64,000 nt of DNA, taken from positions 17,033,501 through 17,097,500 of the forward strand of contig NC_077247.1 in NCBI RefSeq assembly GCF_947179165.1, in the 5' to 3' direction. The stretch is from Solanum dulcamara. Taxonomy: Eukaryota; Streptophyta; Magnoliopsida; Solanales; Solanaceae. The notes beneath the pieces are model-generated. The model ran no database searches, was not told the origin of the DNA, and was given only the letters and a program-made list of their open reading frames with translations. This document shows positions 34,331-46,276 of this stretch, in pieces. The first letter of the stretch is position 1. Each line of letters starts with the position of its first letter. The translations under genes and the position numbers were made by a program.

Positions 34331-35170
34331 TAAAAGATCATTGGACTAACTAAATTGGTCAGCTAATTGGGGAAATTCTTCTTTGGAGAACTCAGTTATT
34401 TTGAATATAGGGTTAGTCTAAATAAGGGGGCTAGATTTGGATGTACTATTTGTTTCCAATCTTCCTTATACCTTTATAACTACCCTTAGCTTCTTCTATT
34501 TGTTCAGAAACTACATGAAGAACTTGGTTAGTGTATATTCTGCTCAAAGATTTTGTTGACATCTGCGGCAGTAATCAAAGAAGTATCTTTCTCAAGTGGC
34601 TTGTTAAAAGGTGAAGATTCGAGAATTTCTTTCCTACAGTAATGCTGAGACCTTCTAAAGGAGGAGTGAGACATTCGACCACCTGTTCTATGGTGTAGAG
34701 TTTGTTAATAAGGACTTGAAGGGATGATTTGGTGTCATCGATTTGTCCAGAACATTCAATCCACTTGACAAATTCAATTTCTATTTTGAATCTTTCCATG
34801 TGTTTAAACCATTTATCTCTAAAAGAGAGTCTTTGTTCTAATGAATAAGTAGCGTTATACAATTCTACTTTTTGTTGGTGTTGAGGAAATTTCCACCATG
34901 TATGTAACTTTCCTCTATCAGGGATAAATTCTTTATCAGAAGTGAGAACTCCAATGAAGTCTTGCTTTTTGTGATCAGGTTTCATGTCACTAGGTGTGGG
35001 GCTTCCAATGGTTGTAGCCTCCTAATAAACTTAAGGGATAGTTTTGGAGAAATCCACACCGTGAACTTTTCCATGTTCAAGGTTTTCAGCAGAGTCATCT
35101 CCCACCCGGGGGTCAAAAGAAGAAGGTCTAGCCGAAGACATTCTTCTATTTGAAGAGACTTGGCTATAAG
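34331..35170 (-). pseudogene. EPRV extension between movement and coat proteins, complete unit
   Basis: Minus-strand coding remnant continuing from the movement protein. 34575-34985 is open (136 codons, with WWKFPQHQQKVELYNATYSLEQ and DKWFKHMERFKIEIEF). The counterparts are inside 27094-27520 and at 42336-42716. No known domain is recognised. Conservation of the same segment in all three copies suggests a real virus protein domain, possibly part of one large ORF with the movement and coat proteins. Confidence 0.6.
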
Positions 35171-35957
35171 AGTTTGATCTTAAAATCTTAAGGTTAATAG
35201 ATCCATATGGAAATTGAATAACCCTGTCGATTAGAGACCATTTGGGTTGAATAGGTAAAGGGTTGGTGATGGAGTCAAATTTCCATTCTTCATCAGTAAG
35301 GATAATATCCCATTTAAGGAGCCTAGGGAAGAAGGTAGTCTTTCTTTCCTTCCATGAGCATAGTTACTCCTTTGACGCTAGTGACTATAGCCTTTAGGGA
35401 TATACTGGTTTTCATTAGCTTGTAATATACTCTATATATTACAGCTATTTCTCTAGTATCTAGTTTACTATTCATGTTCTTAGTTTTGATGTTAAGTGTC
35501 AAGGTATCCATAATTTTTGGATCATGAATATCTACTGAGAAATTGGGATAACGGTTGAAGTATACCGGGCCATTGGCGAGATTACTTTCTAGAACTCCTA
35601 ACAGAGAATCATCAAAATTAAGTAGTTTATCATCTCTAAGGAGTAGAAAAATGGGAATATTCAAACCTTTATGGAAAAGAGGTTTAACAACTACTTGCAC
35701 ATGATCAATATGAACTTGAACTCTTTCTTATATCTATTAATATCAGCAGCAATCAACAACTTGATAGTCTCGAGAGAATTATTAATAGCAATTATTGATT
35801 CACAAGTCTTGATATTATATTTTTTAAACATAGAAAAATTGCCTAGTTGGTAAATCTTTTCAAAAGGTTCTTCAGAAATAGACCAATTTTGCAAATCATT
35901 TTCTACCTTAGAGATAGACAAATTAATACTATTAACAGTATAATGGTAATTATTCAT
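35171..35957 (-). pseudogene. EPRV movement protein, complete unit
   Basis: Start Met at 35957. It has the same gene structure as the partial unit at 27094-28327, including the frame change after MCK (about 35696). The second frame is open to 35323 (VYFNRYPNFSVDIHDPK, IYRVYYKLMKTSISLKA) and then broken. Assigned to the 30K movement-protein superfamily on these residues and on its position directly after the leader. Confidence 0.8.
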
Positions 35958-36391
35958 AAAAGAGAGTATGCCTTTGACTATGCTTTGGTTGATGATAAGT
36001 TAACAATAACTATTCATTCTTAGTAAAGCTATCTATGGATTAGTGCATATAAATTTCTAAGTCTTTGAAGGTAAACATGGGATAACAACAGGGATATTAC
36101 ACTAAGGAATCTTGGATATTATACGAGTTTGTGAAGTAAACTACCTTGGAGTCTAAAATCCATGTTCTTTCTGCTAAACGACCACCTATCGGCATCGAAA
36201 CTATTTGACAAAATTCAAAACCTCACTTACCCACCAGATATAACCTCCATAGTTACAGACAAAGAGCAAGAAACTAACATGCAATAAGTAGAAGATATCC
36301 TTAATAAGAAACTAAGTTATTATAAATGAATCATAAACTTAAGCATATTCTAGGCAAAGAAGATTTAGCTACACATGGTTACTAATAACAA

Positions 36392-36407
36392 CATGGATCT
36401 GATACCA
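36392..36407 (-). other. EPRV Met-tRNA primer-binding site, unit 2
   Basis: TGGTATCAGATCCATG on the minus strand, identical to 28764-28779. It marks the start of the complete unit. Confidence 0.85.
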
Positions 36408-36569
36408 TTTGAAGGATCGTAAGTGCTGTAAGTAAAAGAACAAGAACTTACTCGTAACGAGTGCTAGATTATATTAATAGCGAAAGCTTGAACATCATTA
36501 CAAGGGAGTGAAAGACTAAAAGTAAATATGTAAGTAATTTTTTTTGATATCTTTAACTGAAGATTACAA

Positions 36570-36582
36570 GTCTTTAAATAGA
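36570..36582 (-). promoter_or_regulatory. Candidate EPRV TATA box, second copy
   Basis: TCTATTTAAAGAC on the minus strand, about 160 bp upstream of the primer site. It has the same spacing as at 28940. Confidence 0.5.
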
Positions 36583-37145
36583 CTGACAAGAGATAAGGAG
36601 AATCTAAAGGCTTGTCTCTAATTGGCTGCCTCAGATTGCCTTATCTCCTGAAGAGGTCCACTGTTTTTGATGAGTGGTCTTTTTTTTTAAAAGTTGTCGT
36701 GCATTCTTTACGTTATTAAAGTTGATGTCAATAGCTTTTCCATTTTTTCTAAATAAGACAAATTTGATTTCAGTGATGGGGTCCAGTTGATTTTTAATCA
36801 AAAGAAATTCCGTCTTTTTGGACTCTTCTTTTTCTTTCTAGACAATTCCGACACTTTGTGCCTCTATCTGAAAGACTAGTTATTCTAAGTTTTAATACTC
36901 TCAACTAGGATTAATTAATCAAATGGAAGTAAATATGATTATGCCAAAGTTTGGGTTTCAGTATATCACCGTTGTCATCACTTTGAGATGATGCTTCTTC
37001 TAGAAGTTGAAAGATTTCATCTTCATCTGGATCATTGTCTAGTTCAGATAGTGCCTTTTTAAATCTTTTTTTCAAATCACTCTTTGGTGATTTCTTTAAT
37101 GAGGGTGATGGACCTTTCTGAGAATTGAATCTCTTTTAAAGCTAG

Positions 37146-38208
37146 TTACCATCCTTTAACAAGAATTTCTTTAGACAAGTATTTAATTCTATCCAACTCT
37201 GAAATTATGAATGTCCAACTAATAATGTAGGAAATTCTTTTTTGAATAAAATATTTAAACATTTGGATGTGTTCAAGCAAGGTTGAAATTCGTTGATCAA
37301 TTTGAAACTGACCAAATTTTTCAGAAAATAATTTTGGCATAGATTGATGATTTCCACAAAAGCAATGCCACTATTCATAGAACCCTATTCGAATGATTGA
37401 TTTGGATAATTCAGGGTTGTATTTTACGAACCAAGTATGGGTAGATGGACGTAAATACATAAAATTAAACCATGTTTTTTATAGTCAAACCAATTATAAG
37501 TTTGAGGTAGATGTTCTCTAGAAAAGTTGATTGGAGTGTGCAGATGATCAACCTGCCATTCGAAAGGGTTTAAAAAAATTTTAATTGTGAATTTTAAATA
37601 TGCAATGCTATTCTGGTCTGTCTTATTAGAGAGTTCATGCTATATGTCAATAGAGCCAGTGTCAACCAGAATAAATTCATAGAACTTTCTAGTTTTGAGT
37701 GGATTTTTAGTATCTACATAGTTCTTGTTGGTGTAGATTGGTTTAAGGAAGTGTTTAACCTCGTAGCCTTTATATTGCTTATCGAATGCAAGGATAGAAG
37801 AAACCTGCAAAGAAATAAAGTCAAACCTTTCTCTTTTTTTTGGATTTTGGACTAGAAGTTTGGGTTGTTGTTATAAGCGCAATAGCTTCTGCAAAGCTTT
37901 CTGGAGCTTTCATGGTATAACTGTCTTTAGTTTTTCTTTTGGAAAATTATAGTTTTCCCGATGAGGAGTGGGAACTAGGCTCTTGAGTGTGAGAAAAATG
38001 TTTTTTTCAAGATTAACATATTTGATGAAGTGCTTGAAGGTAATTGAGGGTATGTAGTAGGATTTATTGGCGGTAGCTGTGCCAAGGCTGAATATCTATT
38101 TGGTGGTGGTCCATTTATCTCTAGCCTGATGCTAAATGGTTTGGCAGAAGTAGTTTTTGCTACTTCCTTCCCCTTGAAGGGTCCTCTAACTTGTTCTTCT
38201 AGACTCAT
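37146..38208 (-). pseudogene. EPRV last ORF, third unit
   Basis: Start at 38208 (MSLEEQVRGPFKG, one residue different from the other copy), again overlapping the pol stop as ATGA. Open stretches are 37975-38208 and 37146-37340; the middle part is broken. The first 77 codons are almost identical to those at 30334-30567, whereas sequence further downstream differs at about 4% of positions by eye. Confidence 0.55.
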
Positions 38209-39620
38209 AGTTTGCCCTGCAAAAATTTCCTTGTTAAGAAATCTGGGAGAGAATTTTCTTCTCCCTTGAGATATTCAATTTGAAAATCAAAGTTGGATAA
38301 CAACGCTTGACACCTTGAATATATCTGTTTAGACACAAGATTCTTGACATCTTTTTGAACCATATCTTTAGCAGACTTACAGTCAACACGAAGCAAGAAT
38401 TCTTTATTAATTAGATCATCCTGAAATTAGTAATACATAAACCTATAGGAAGAACTTCTTTCTTAACCCCGTACTACAATTTTTTTGGGGCAGAATCCAG
38501 AATTCCAAAGTAAAGCGGACTAATTGTTCTTTTGATTTTGGGAGTTTTATCTATTTGAGAATGTCTCTATAACCAATATCGGATGCATTAGTATCAACTA
38601 TGATAAAGCAATCAGGGTTAGGGATACCCAAACAAGGAAGGTTTTTGACCATTTCATTAATTTGTATGACTGTTTTAGTTTGTTCCTTTTCCCAAGGAAG
38701 TAGTTTCTTTTTCAACCTCTCACACAAAGGTTTACAAATTTTCCTAACCTTAGGAATAAAGTCAGCAACATAATTAAGACTTCCAAGGAATCTCTGCAAT
38801 TAAGTTTTGTCAGTTATAATATCAGGGAATTTATCTAAAAACTCAATGTCTTTGCAAATTGGTTTATAAGTACCTTGATATAAATCATGTCCGAGGAATC
38901 TAATTTTCTTCTGAAAGAGTTTGATCTTTTTTGCACTAACCACAAGACCATTTTTCTTTAAAATGCTATAAAAAATATTTAAATGTTTCAAATGAGAATC
39001 AATGTCTTCAGAGAATATTAATACATTGTCAATATAAATAATTGAGATATGACTGATATGATTGAAAATAAAATTCATAACGTTTTGAAATTCTGAAGGG
39101 GCATTCTTTAACCCAAAAGGCATAACATTTCAATCATATTGTCCAAACGGGACATTGAAAGCAGTTTGGTATTTACCCTTTTCAAAAATCTGAATATGCC
39201 AAAACCTTGATTTCATATCAAATTTGCTATAAAAATTAGCTTTAAAAGTTCTTTTTAAAAGATCCCTTTTGTTGGGAATCGGATATCCAATACATTTTAA
39301 AGCAGTGTTTAAAGGTTTATAATTAATAACAAGTCTAGAAGAACCTATTTCTTTCTCTGCTGCATTGTTAACATAGAAAGTTGAACAGCTCCATAGGGAT
39401 TTTGAAGGTCTAACAATTTTATTAGCTAGAAGAGTATTAATTTCTCTTTTATAAATTTCCATTAATTCATGGTTCATCTGAATGGGCCTAGCTTTCATAG
39501 AAATGACTTTTTCATTGAATCCATCAATATATGGAAGATTAACAGTATGGGTTTTTCTTTCCCAAAAAGCATTAGGAAAATCTGAGCAAATATCTTCTTC
39601 AAAGATTTTTTTTGGAGATT
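38205..39620 (-). pseudogene. EPRV reverse transcriptase and RNase H, third unit
   Basis: The layout is the same as at 30564-31980. The N-terminal RT is better preserved here: 39130-39498 is open for 122 codons (KARPIQMNHELMEIYKREI, SSRLVINYKPLN, AALK-type GYPIPNKRDLL). The palm stretch 38800-39123 has MPFGLKNAPSEFQNVM and the same YIDN box, and the same TAA separates RT from RNase H (38551-38799 and 38205-38396). The two RNase H stretches are identical in protein sequence to those of the complete unit. Confidence 0.9.
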
Positions 39621-39969
39621 GGCAATTTTAGTTACCATTTTCGAAGTTTTTAAAATTTGCTCAATTTTCTAGATTTTAATATCATCCTTTAGAAAAAAAA
39701 TATGTTTAGATATAAGATTTATTTTGAAAGTAATTTGTTTATGTAAAAATTATTTTCTTCATGAGAAAGAGTTTTTATAAAAGGAATTGAAATTTCTTTC
39801 CCCAGAATATTTGTGCGTATAGCAGTAAAATCTGAAATATAAGGTTTTATTTGAGTAATAAAAGGTATTCCTAAAATGATTTCTTCGTTAATGTTCTTTG
39901 TGATAACAAAGTCATTACAAAGACATATACCATTATTGCAGATGTGGGAATTGGATAACTTGTAATCGA

Positions 39970-40260
39970 TCAGAATACGCTCTCCAGTAGCGCTGATAAT
40001 TTGGTAGTTCCCTTAGTAAGGTATTTTGTAGGGATTAAGCCTTCGATAATACACTTTCTATCTGCACCACTCTCTAACAAAGTAATTTTGTTAAGTATAA
40101 AATTATCATTGATTACTAATTTGACCAAAATATGTGAACTCTGAGGTCTAATTTTAGTAATGGATTTTATTCCTGCTTTAGATTCATATCCGGAAGACTC
40201 AGATTCAGTATCATCAAGGTTTGACTCACCGGTAGGCACGACTTTTGAAGTTGTTCCTTC
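39970..40260 (-). pseudogene. EPRV aspartic protease, third unit
   Basis: An 89-codon open stretch with LLESGADRKCIIEGLIPTKYL; the active-site Asp is Glu here too. Compared with 32402-32671 there are about eight residue differences by eye. Downstream of it, about 45 bp present in the complete unit near 32300-32360 are missing. Confidence 0.75.
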
Positions 40261-40559
40261 TTCACTGTTGTCCTTTTTAGAACCTGCTCTGTGAGAGCTT
40301 TAATTTTAATTTTGTGAAGTCTTGCCTTCACATCTCTGATTTCATTCTTAAGGAATCAGACTTCTCCTCTTAATTCATCAATTGAAGGCTCTTTCTTTTT
40401 TAAGTCAAATCTATTCATGATTTTTTTCATGCTAAAAAAGGTTGCTTCAGGCTATTCTTCCTTTTGCCTAGAAACCAATTTTTTAAATTCAATGAGATAT
40501 TTTCTCCTAGCATCTTCACATTGAATATGTTCAATGGTGGAAACTAAGGTTTCAATCGA

Positions 40560-41880
40560 ATTTTCAGAAATAATAGTGTTAGTTTTACTATCACACATAC
40601 AGAAGGCTCCATTGCAATTGCATTCTGAATCTTCCTCCTAATATTCGGTATTATGAACGACGTTAAGAAATTCATCGTCACTTTTCTCTTCTTCAAAAGA
40701 GTAGTCTAATTCAGATTATTCTTCTTCTATAATACAGAAGAGCTTTTGCTTGGTTTGTTCATCAACTTCAACAAGATTTACCTTTTTCTTCTTCTTCTTC
40801 TTATTTCTGGGACATTCATTGGATCTGTGGCCCATCTTGTCACACGTCCAACAAGTCTCTTCAAAAGAATCTTTAGAAGTTCTTCTTCTAAATTTTCTTT
40901 TGGGTTTATCACGAGGTTCTCTTCCTTTATTAGAAGATCTTTTCCTTCAAAAGTAATTTCCCATAGTTCTTTCTTTCTTTCCTATATTTCTTGCAGAAGG
41001 AGGTTTTAATAAACGAAACCCAAAATCTTGACAGAAGCTGCCAAGTGCTGTTGAATAAGTCTTTTTCTCCTTCTTACATTGTTCCTTTATCTTAAGATAG
41101 GTGCAAAGGTCCATAGTAACCACATTAATAATGCTGATAAGATCTCCATATGAGAGCTAGGGATATGGAATTTTCCCACCACACCTGTCTCTTATTTTGG
41201 ATCTTACTTCTTTAGCAAAATAAGGAGGTAAAACCCTAAGAAATCCTTCCTTCTAGTAGTAATTATTGCAATCAGACCTAATCATGACTTCGATTATGAA
41301 CATGTCCTTTTACCATGTAAAATCTGTTAACTTTTTACAGTGCAAATTTTTTAGAATCTCAAGACTTCTATCTTGGAAAACATGGGGTTCTCCCATGAAG
41401 TGTTTGGTTATGCAATATATTAATGTAGCATTTGCGTCCTCAACAACTACCTCTGCAGCAATTTCAACTCCATTTTCCATTTTTACTAACATTTTAGTAG
41501 TCACAACATTCTGAATTTCAGCCCTATTTTTATCAGTGAGATAATTATCCCACCAATTTTTTAAGGTTCTTATAAATCCTGTAATAAGTCTATTTATGGC
41601 TTCTTTATCACTGGCACTCCTCATTTTATAGGTTGTGATATTATTTCTCATTTCTTAAAGTTTGCCATAGATTTGGCCTTCTGCCATTCCGTTGATGTTC
41701 CATTCTTGTATTCTCGTTCCATCTGCAATGGCAGTTGGGTGAAGGGTATCTTCTTCAAACTGAACATCAGGAAAAGAAGGTCTAGGATAATAATTTTCTT
41801 TATTGGGATAGCGTCCTCCCATCACGGTGTCTCCCCTTATGATTCTAAGCTTATCTCGCTTAGTGATGTTGAGCTAACAG
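40560..41880 (-). pseudogene. EPRV coat protein, third unit
   Basis: The coat-protein core is open at 41310-41651 (FIRTLKNWWDNYLTDKN). The upstream part reads in another frame because of a stop near 41655. The CCHC knuckle lies at about 40806-40850, with the same CWTC..MGHRSNECP pattern but Asp in place of Ser within it. The acidic tail region follows at 40740-40560. Confidence 0.75.
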
Positions 41881-42189
41881 AATTGACTATTGATCATTTC
41901 TAAAAGATCATTGGACTAACTAAATTGGTCAGCTAATTGGGGAAATTCTTCTTTGGAGAACTCAGGGATTTTGAATATGGCGTTGGTCTAAATATGGGGG
42001 CTAGATTTAGATGTACTAGGTTTGTTTCCAATATGGCTTATACCTTTATAACTACCCTTAGCTTCTTCTATTTGTTGGGAAACTATATGAAGAACTTGGG
42101 TAGTGTAGTTATTCTACTCAAAGATTTTGTTGACATCTGCTACAGTAATCAAAGAAGTATCTTTCTCAAGTGGCTTTTTAAAAGGTGAA

Positions 42190-42760
42190 GATTCGAGAAT
42201 TTCTTTCCTACAGGGAATGCTAAGACCTTCTAAAGGAGGAGTGAGACTTTCAACCACCTGTTCTGTGGTGTACCATTTGTTAACAAGGACTTGATGGGAT
42301 GATTTGGTGTCATCGATTTATCCAGAACATTCAAACTACTTGACAAATTCGATTTCTATTTTGAATCTTTCCATGTCTTTAAACCATTTATCTCTAAAAG
42401 AGACTCTTTGTTCTAACGAATAAGTAGATTTAAACCATTCTACTTTTCGTTGGTGTTGAGGAAGTTTCCACCAAGTATTTAACTTTCTTCTATCAGGGAT
42501 TAAATCTTTCTCAGAGGTGAGAACTCTGATGGAGTGTAACTTTTTGTGATCAGGTTTCATGTCTCTAGGTATGGGGCTTCCAATGGTTGTAGCCTCGTAA
42601 TAAACTTTGGGAATAGTTTTGGAGAAATCCACGCCGTGAAGTTTCCCATGTTGAAGGTCTTCAACAGAGTCATCTGCCTCCCGAGGGTCAAAATAGGAAG
42701 GTCTAGCCGAAGACATTCTTCTACTTGCAGAGGCTTGGATATAAGAATTTTGTCTTAAAA
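42190..42760 (-). pseudogene. EPRV extension domain, third unit
   Basis: 42336-42716 is open for 126 codons (WWKLPQHQRKVEWFKSTYSLEQ, DKWFKDMERFKIEIEFVK). Its relation to the other copies is as described for 34331-35170. Confidence 0.6.
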
Positions 42761-42886
42761 ACTTAAGGTTAATAGATCTATATGGAAATTGAATAACCCT
42801 ATTGATTTAAGACGTTCGGGTTGAATAGTTAAAAGGTTGGTCATGGAGTCGAATTACCATTCTTCATCAGTAAGGATGTCATCCCA

Positions 42887-43431
42887 TTAAAGGAGCCTAG
42901 GGACGAAGGTAGTACTGTGCTCTTGGTTTGCTTCCATGAGCATAGTTACTCCTTTGAAGCTAGTGGATATAGCCTTTGGGGCTATAGTGGTTTTCATTAG
43001 CTTGTAATATACTCTATATATTACATCTATTTCTCTAGTATCTAGTTTACTATTCATGTTCTTGGTTTTGATGTTAAGTTTCAAGGTATTCATAATGTTT
43101 GGATCATGGATATCTACCGAGAAATTGGGATAACAGTTAAAGTATACCGGGCCATTTGCGTGGTTATTTTCTAGAACTCCTAACAAAAAATCATCAAAAT
43201 TAAGAAGTCTATCATCTCTTAGGAGCAGAAAAATGGTAATATTCAAATATTTACGGAAAAGAGGTTTAACAGCTACTTGCACAAGACTGATATAAAGGAA
43301 CTTGAACTCCTTATATCTATCAATATCAGCTACAATCAAAAACTTGATAGTCTTGAGAGAATTATTAATAGAAATTATTGATTTACAAGTCTTGATATTA
43401 TATTTTTTAAACATAGAAAAATTGCCTAGCC
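42887..43431 (-). pseudogene. EPRV movement protein, third unit, N-terminus lost
   Basis: A 175-codon open stretch (42887-43414) starting inside the gene at MFKKYNIKTCKS. It is continuous through the point where the other two copies change frame, because local sequence differs there. It retains FLLLRDDRLLNFDDFLLG, YPNFSVDIHDPN and IYRVYYKLMKT. The first 42 residues are missing: at 43432 the sequence switches to an inverted piece of the viral leader. Confidence 0.8.
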
Positions 43432-43645
43432 ATGAGTACCTAAATCTTCTTTGCCTAGAATATGCTTAAGTTCATGATTCATTTATAATAACTTAGTTTC
43501 TTATTAAGGTTATCTTCTGCTTATTGCATGTTTGTTTCTTTCTCTTTGTCTGTAACTAAGGACGTTATATCTAGTGGTTAAGGTGAGGTTTTGAGATCTT
43601 GTCAAATAGTTCCAATGCCAATAGGTGGTCATTTAGCCGAAAAGA
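43432..43645 (+). other. Inverted EPRV leader fragment at the array end
   Basis: The reverse complement of the region just downstream of the primer site (about 36180-36376, or 28553-28750). It includes TGCCTAGAATATGCTTAAG, TTTATAATAACTTAGTTTC and GTGGTCATTTAGCCGAAA. About 15 bp of unexplained sequence (43643-43659) then separate it from the LTR of element C. Confidence 0.8.
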
Positions 43646-43659
43646 TAGGTATTTTACAC

Positions 43660-45450
43660 TGCAAGTACTTTGAATGTACTAAGAATGAGAGTATGTTATA
43701 ATGAAGAACATCAATTCATATATATGAGTTATATGAAATAATGAATGAATGCATTAGAAAACATCATATGGAGGCTTAAAACATTCATTTTGTGGGAAAG
43801 TGACTGTAACCAACATTTAAGAACATGCGAGCTATTATGGAATCCAACATAACTCCCTAAGTTGGAATATGGAGACTACTTTCCGAGTAGGACTCTATCA
43901 ACTTTAACATTAATGGCTAATTATGGATTCACTAACCTAGAATAGCTGACAAGGGCCCCTATGTTGGCGCATACTTATGCATCATGAGACTTTAATTAAG
44001 GACCCCTTAGGTCGAGTTCCTATCTATATGCAATATTCAGTGCTAGATCAATCCCACAGAATACCATTTAAACATCATAATAGCATAAACATTTATATAA
44101 CTTTAACATCAAATTGTCATTCGGTTGAATAGCTTAGTAAAACCTTTCATTAGATTCAATGCGAGAATTTTTCTTTCAAATTGAAACCTTACTTTTACTA
44201 AGAATCCCTTTCATCATTCAATCAATCATAAGAATCCTTTTACATAAACATTTACTTCATATCATTCATTTGGAGTCAATCTTTCATTTCAACTTTACTT
44301 TAACATAAGGAAATTGGGTGAGCTCATTTTATAAAAACCTTCAAGTGCATTTAAAAAAATACTTGCATGCATAAGAGTGATAAAAATGCACCAAAATACA
44401 CATCTTAAAACAACCAACCATATATGGCTTAAAATCCTTTTCAAGTCTTCATATAGGCACTTAAGCAAATCATTTAATTTGATGAAATCAAGAGTCAATA
44501 TACATCAATATATGTAAATAAACTTAAAATACATCATAATCTAAGCATTTAGAGTCATTGTGTAAAAGCCCGTTAGAATTCATCATTTAGAATTGAAATG
44601 CTAGTTTGAGAGAAAAATTTTAGGCTCCATAGGTAGAAGGATCCATGGATGGAAACTCACAAACCTTGGGGACACAAAATCCCTATGGAAACTTGAAGAA
44701 GAAAGGAGACTTGAAATTCCTTGAGATAAAAACCCTAGCTTTGGCTTGGAGTCCTTGGGAGAGTTTGAGAACAGGGGATTTGAGTGTATTGAGTATAAGT
44801 ATGGAGAATGAGTGTTTTAGATGTTTTAGGGTCTTTAAATAGAAGGATTCATCCTCTAAAATGACACCATTTAGAATTAAAATACAAGAAAAGACTAAAA
44901 TGCCCCTTTTTGAAATCTGGCCGGAATGGATTTCATGGTGACCCTTATCAGTGCGTGGTGGTCACCATGATCTGTGGTGGGGTCCTATGGTAAGGTACTT
45001 AGAAATATCTTTGAAAAGGGCCTGCATGGTAGTCTTTGAAGTTTCACCGCGGGACCTCTTCACGGTTCGTGAAGGGCATTATGGGCCGTGAAAGGTGGCC
45101 GTGGTGCAGGTCCTACAGGTAAAGTGTCAAAGTGTCGGAAAATCGACCTTCTGTGGATGGTTCCATGATCCGTGGTGGTCAGCCGTGCACCCTTCCTTTG
45201 GAAATATACTGAGGGTCTTGAAGGGGGGTCACCACGAAGATATTCACGGCCCATGGTTCTCACCACAGTCCATGGTCCTCCTTTGTGGTTCGTCCCCTGT
45301 AGTCTGAGTCTCTGAATCATTTCCATGATTGCTCACCAAGGCCCATGGTGGCCTCCGTGGTCAGCCCCTGGTGCTAGTTTTTGCAACTTTCTAAAAAACA
45401 TCATCCTTTGTTCCTTGGTTTTGGACCTTACACATTTTTGGGGTTTTATA
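43660..45450 (-). mobile_element. 3' LTR of element C, truncated
   Basis: Homologous to LTR F from about 21855 on and to the split 5' LTR of C (50141-51188 plus 61322-61573). It ends with TGGGGTTTTATA at 45450, whereas the 5' copy ends TGGGGTCTTACA, so the terminal dinucleotide is mutated. Roughly 450 bp at the primer-site side of the family LTR are absent. A palindromic CACGG/CCGTGG cluster lies at 44935-45380. Confidence 0.75.
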
Positions 45451-45451
45451 A

Positions 45452-45694
45452 TAACTCCCTTTTGGGAACATTCGTCCTCGAATGAGAATCATTAGTATAT
45501 ATGGGAACATGGCACGAGGAATAGAAACCCAACATATATACAATGACACTTTAAATGCATCAAACATGAAATCTTTAAACTTTAGCATAAATCATAACTT
45601 TATAATTCAACTTCATGAATATGCATGCATATGAAGACTTTGGAAAACTGAAACATAAGAGCCTTAAATACTTGAGCATGAATGAGTTAGTACC
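45452..45694 (-). other. Polypurine tract and 3' untranslated region of element C
   Basis: On the minus strand, CCCAAAAGGGAGTTAT directly precedes the LTR. This is the plus-strand primer position of a gypsy element. The CATTCGTCCTCGAATG word (45470-45485) recurs next to the D tract at 54243-54258. No coding sequence lies in the remaining 200 bp. Confidence 0.65.
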
Positions 45695-46276
45695 TTAGGC
45701 TTGAGTAGAATGAAAGAGACGAGGGTAACATTTCATCATATCCTCTTCTGCCTTCCATGTAGCACTTTCAACTTGTTGATTTCTCCAAAGAACTTTAATG
45801 GATGAAACTTCCTTGTTCCTCAATCTGTTGACTTGCCGGTCTAAAACTTCAACTAGAACCTTTTCATAGGTATAATTCACTTCAATATTCACTATCTCCA
45901 AGGGTACTAAGGAACTTGGATCTCCCAGACATTTTCTCAATATAGATAAATGGAACACCGGATGGACCATGGCCATCTCCAAAGGCAATTCCAACTCATA
46001 GGCAACCCAGCCAGCCCGCTTTAAGATTCTATATGCCCCTACATACCTAGGGCTCAATTTCCCTTTCTTACCAAAGTGAACTATATCCTTCATGGGTGAA
46101 ACCTTCAAATATACCCAATAATCCACATTGAACTCAAGATCCCTTCTTGTAGTATCAGAATTGGACTTTTTACGACTTTGAACCATTTTCAACCTTTCTG
46201 TAATGGCCTTCACCTTTTCTAGAGAATCAAGTACAAATTGGGGCCTAACAAGGTCATCTCTCCTACTTCGAACCAC
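45695..46276 (-). pseudogene. Element C integrase C-terminal part, 193 codons open
   Basis: The best-preserved gypsy coding stretch in the window. It covers the end of the integrase catalytic domain, the GPF/Y-like module (GKLSPRYVGAYRILKRAGWV, AYELELP, VHPVFHLSILRK) and the C-terminal segment (EVLDRQVNRLRNKEV, VLWRNQQVESATWKAEEDM). It ends naturally with LFHSTQA and a stop. The module helps integrase bind DNA and choose targets. No clear chromodomain beyond this short tail is visible. It overlaps the next upstream frame (46219-46410), which means a frameshift is needed to reach the catalytic core. Confidence 0.85.

Larger units (their letters stand above)
27058..43645 (-). mobile_element. 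Endogenous pararetrovirus tandem array (Caulimoviridae, solendovirus-like)
   Basis: A head-to-tail array of an integrated plant DNA pararetrovirus on the minus strand. Three stretches are present: a 5' partial unit (27094-28779), one complete unit (28780-36407) and a near-complete unit (36408-43431). The repeat period is 7628 bp, measured between the two primer sites. Order in the unit: promoter, primer site, movement protein plus extension, coat protein with CCHC knuckle, protease, RT, RNase H, last ORF. No integrase or LTRs are present, as expected for Caulimoviridae. The genome size and Met-tRNA primer fit TVCV/LycEPRV-type viruses known from Solanaceae genomes. Both ends carry short inverted viral pieces. 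Every gene is interrupted, so the array is a fossil. Confidence 0.9.

Noticed and set aside
43655..43659. TACAC before 43660, matching TACAC after 61573, as a target duplication of element C
   Set aside because: The left LTR of C is truncated by about 450 bp at 43660, so a true duplication would not be expected there. A 5 bp match can arise by chance. I record it but do not rely on it.
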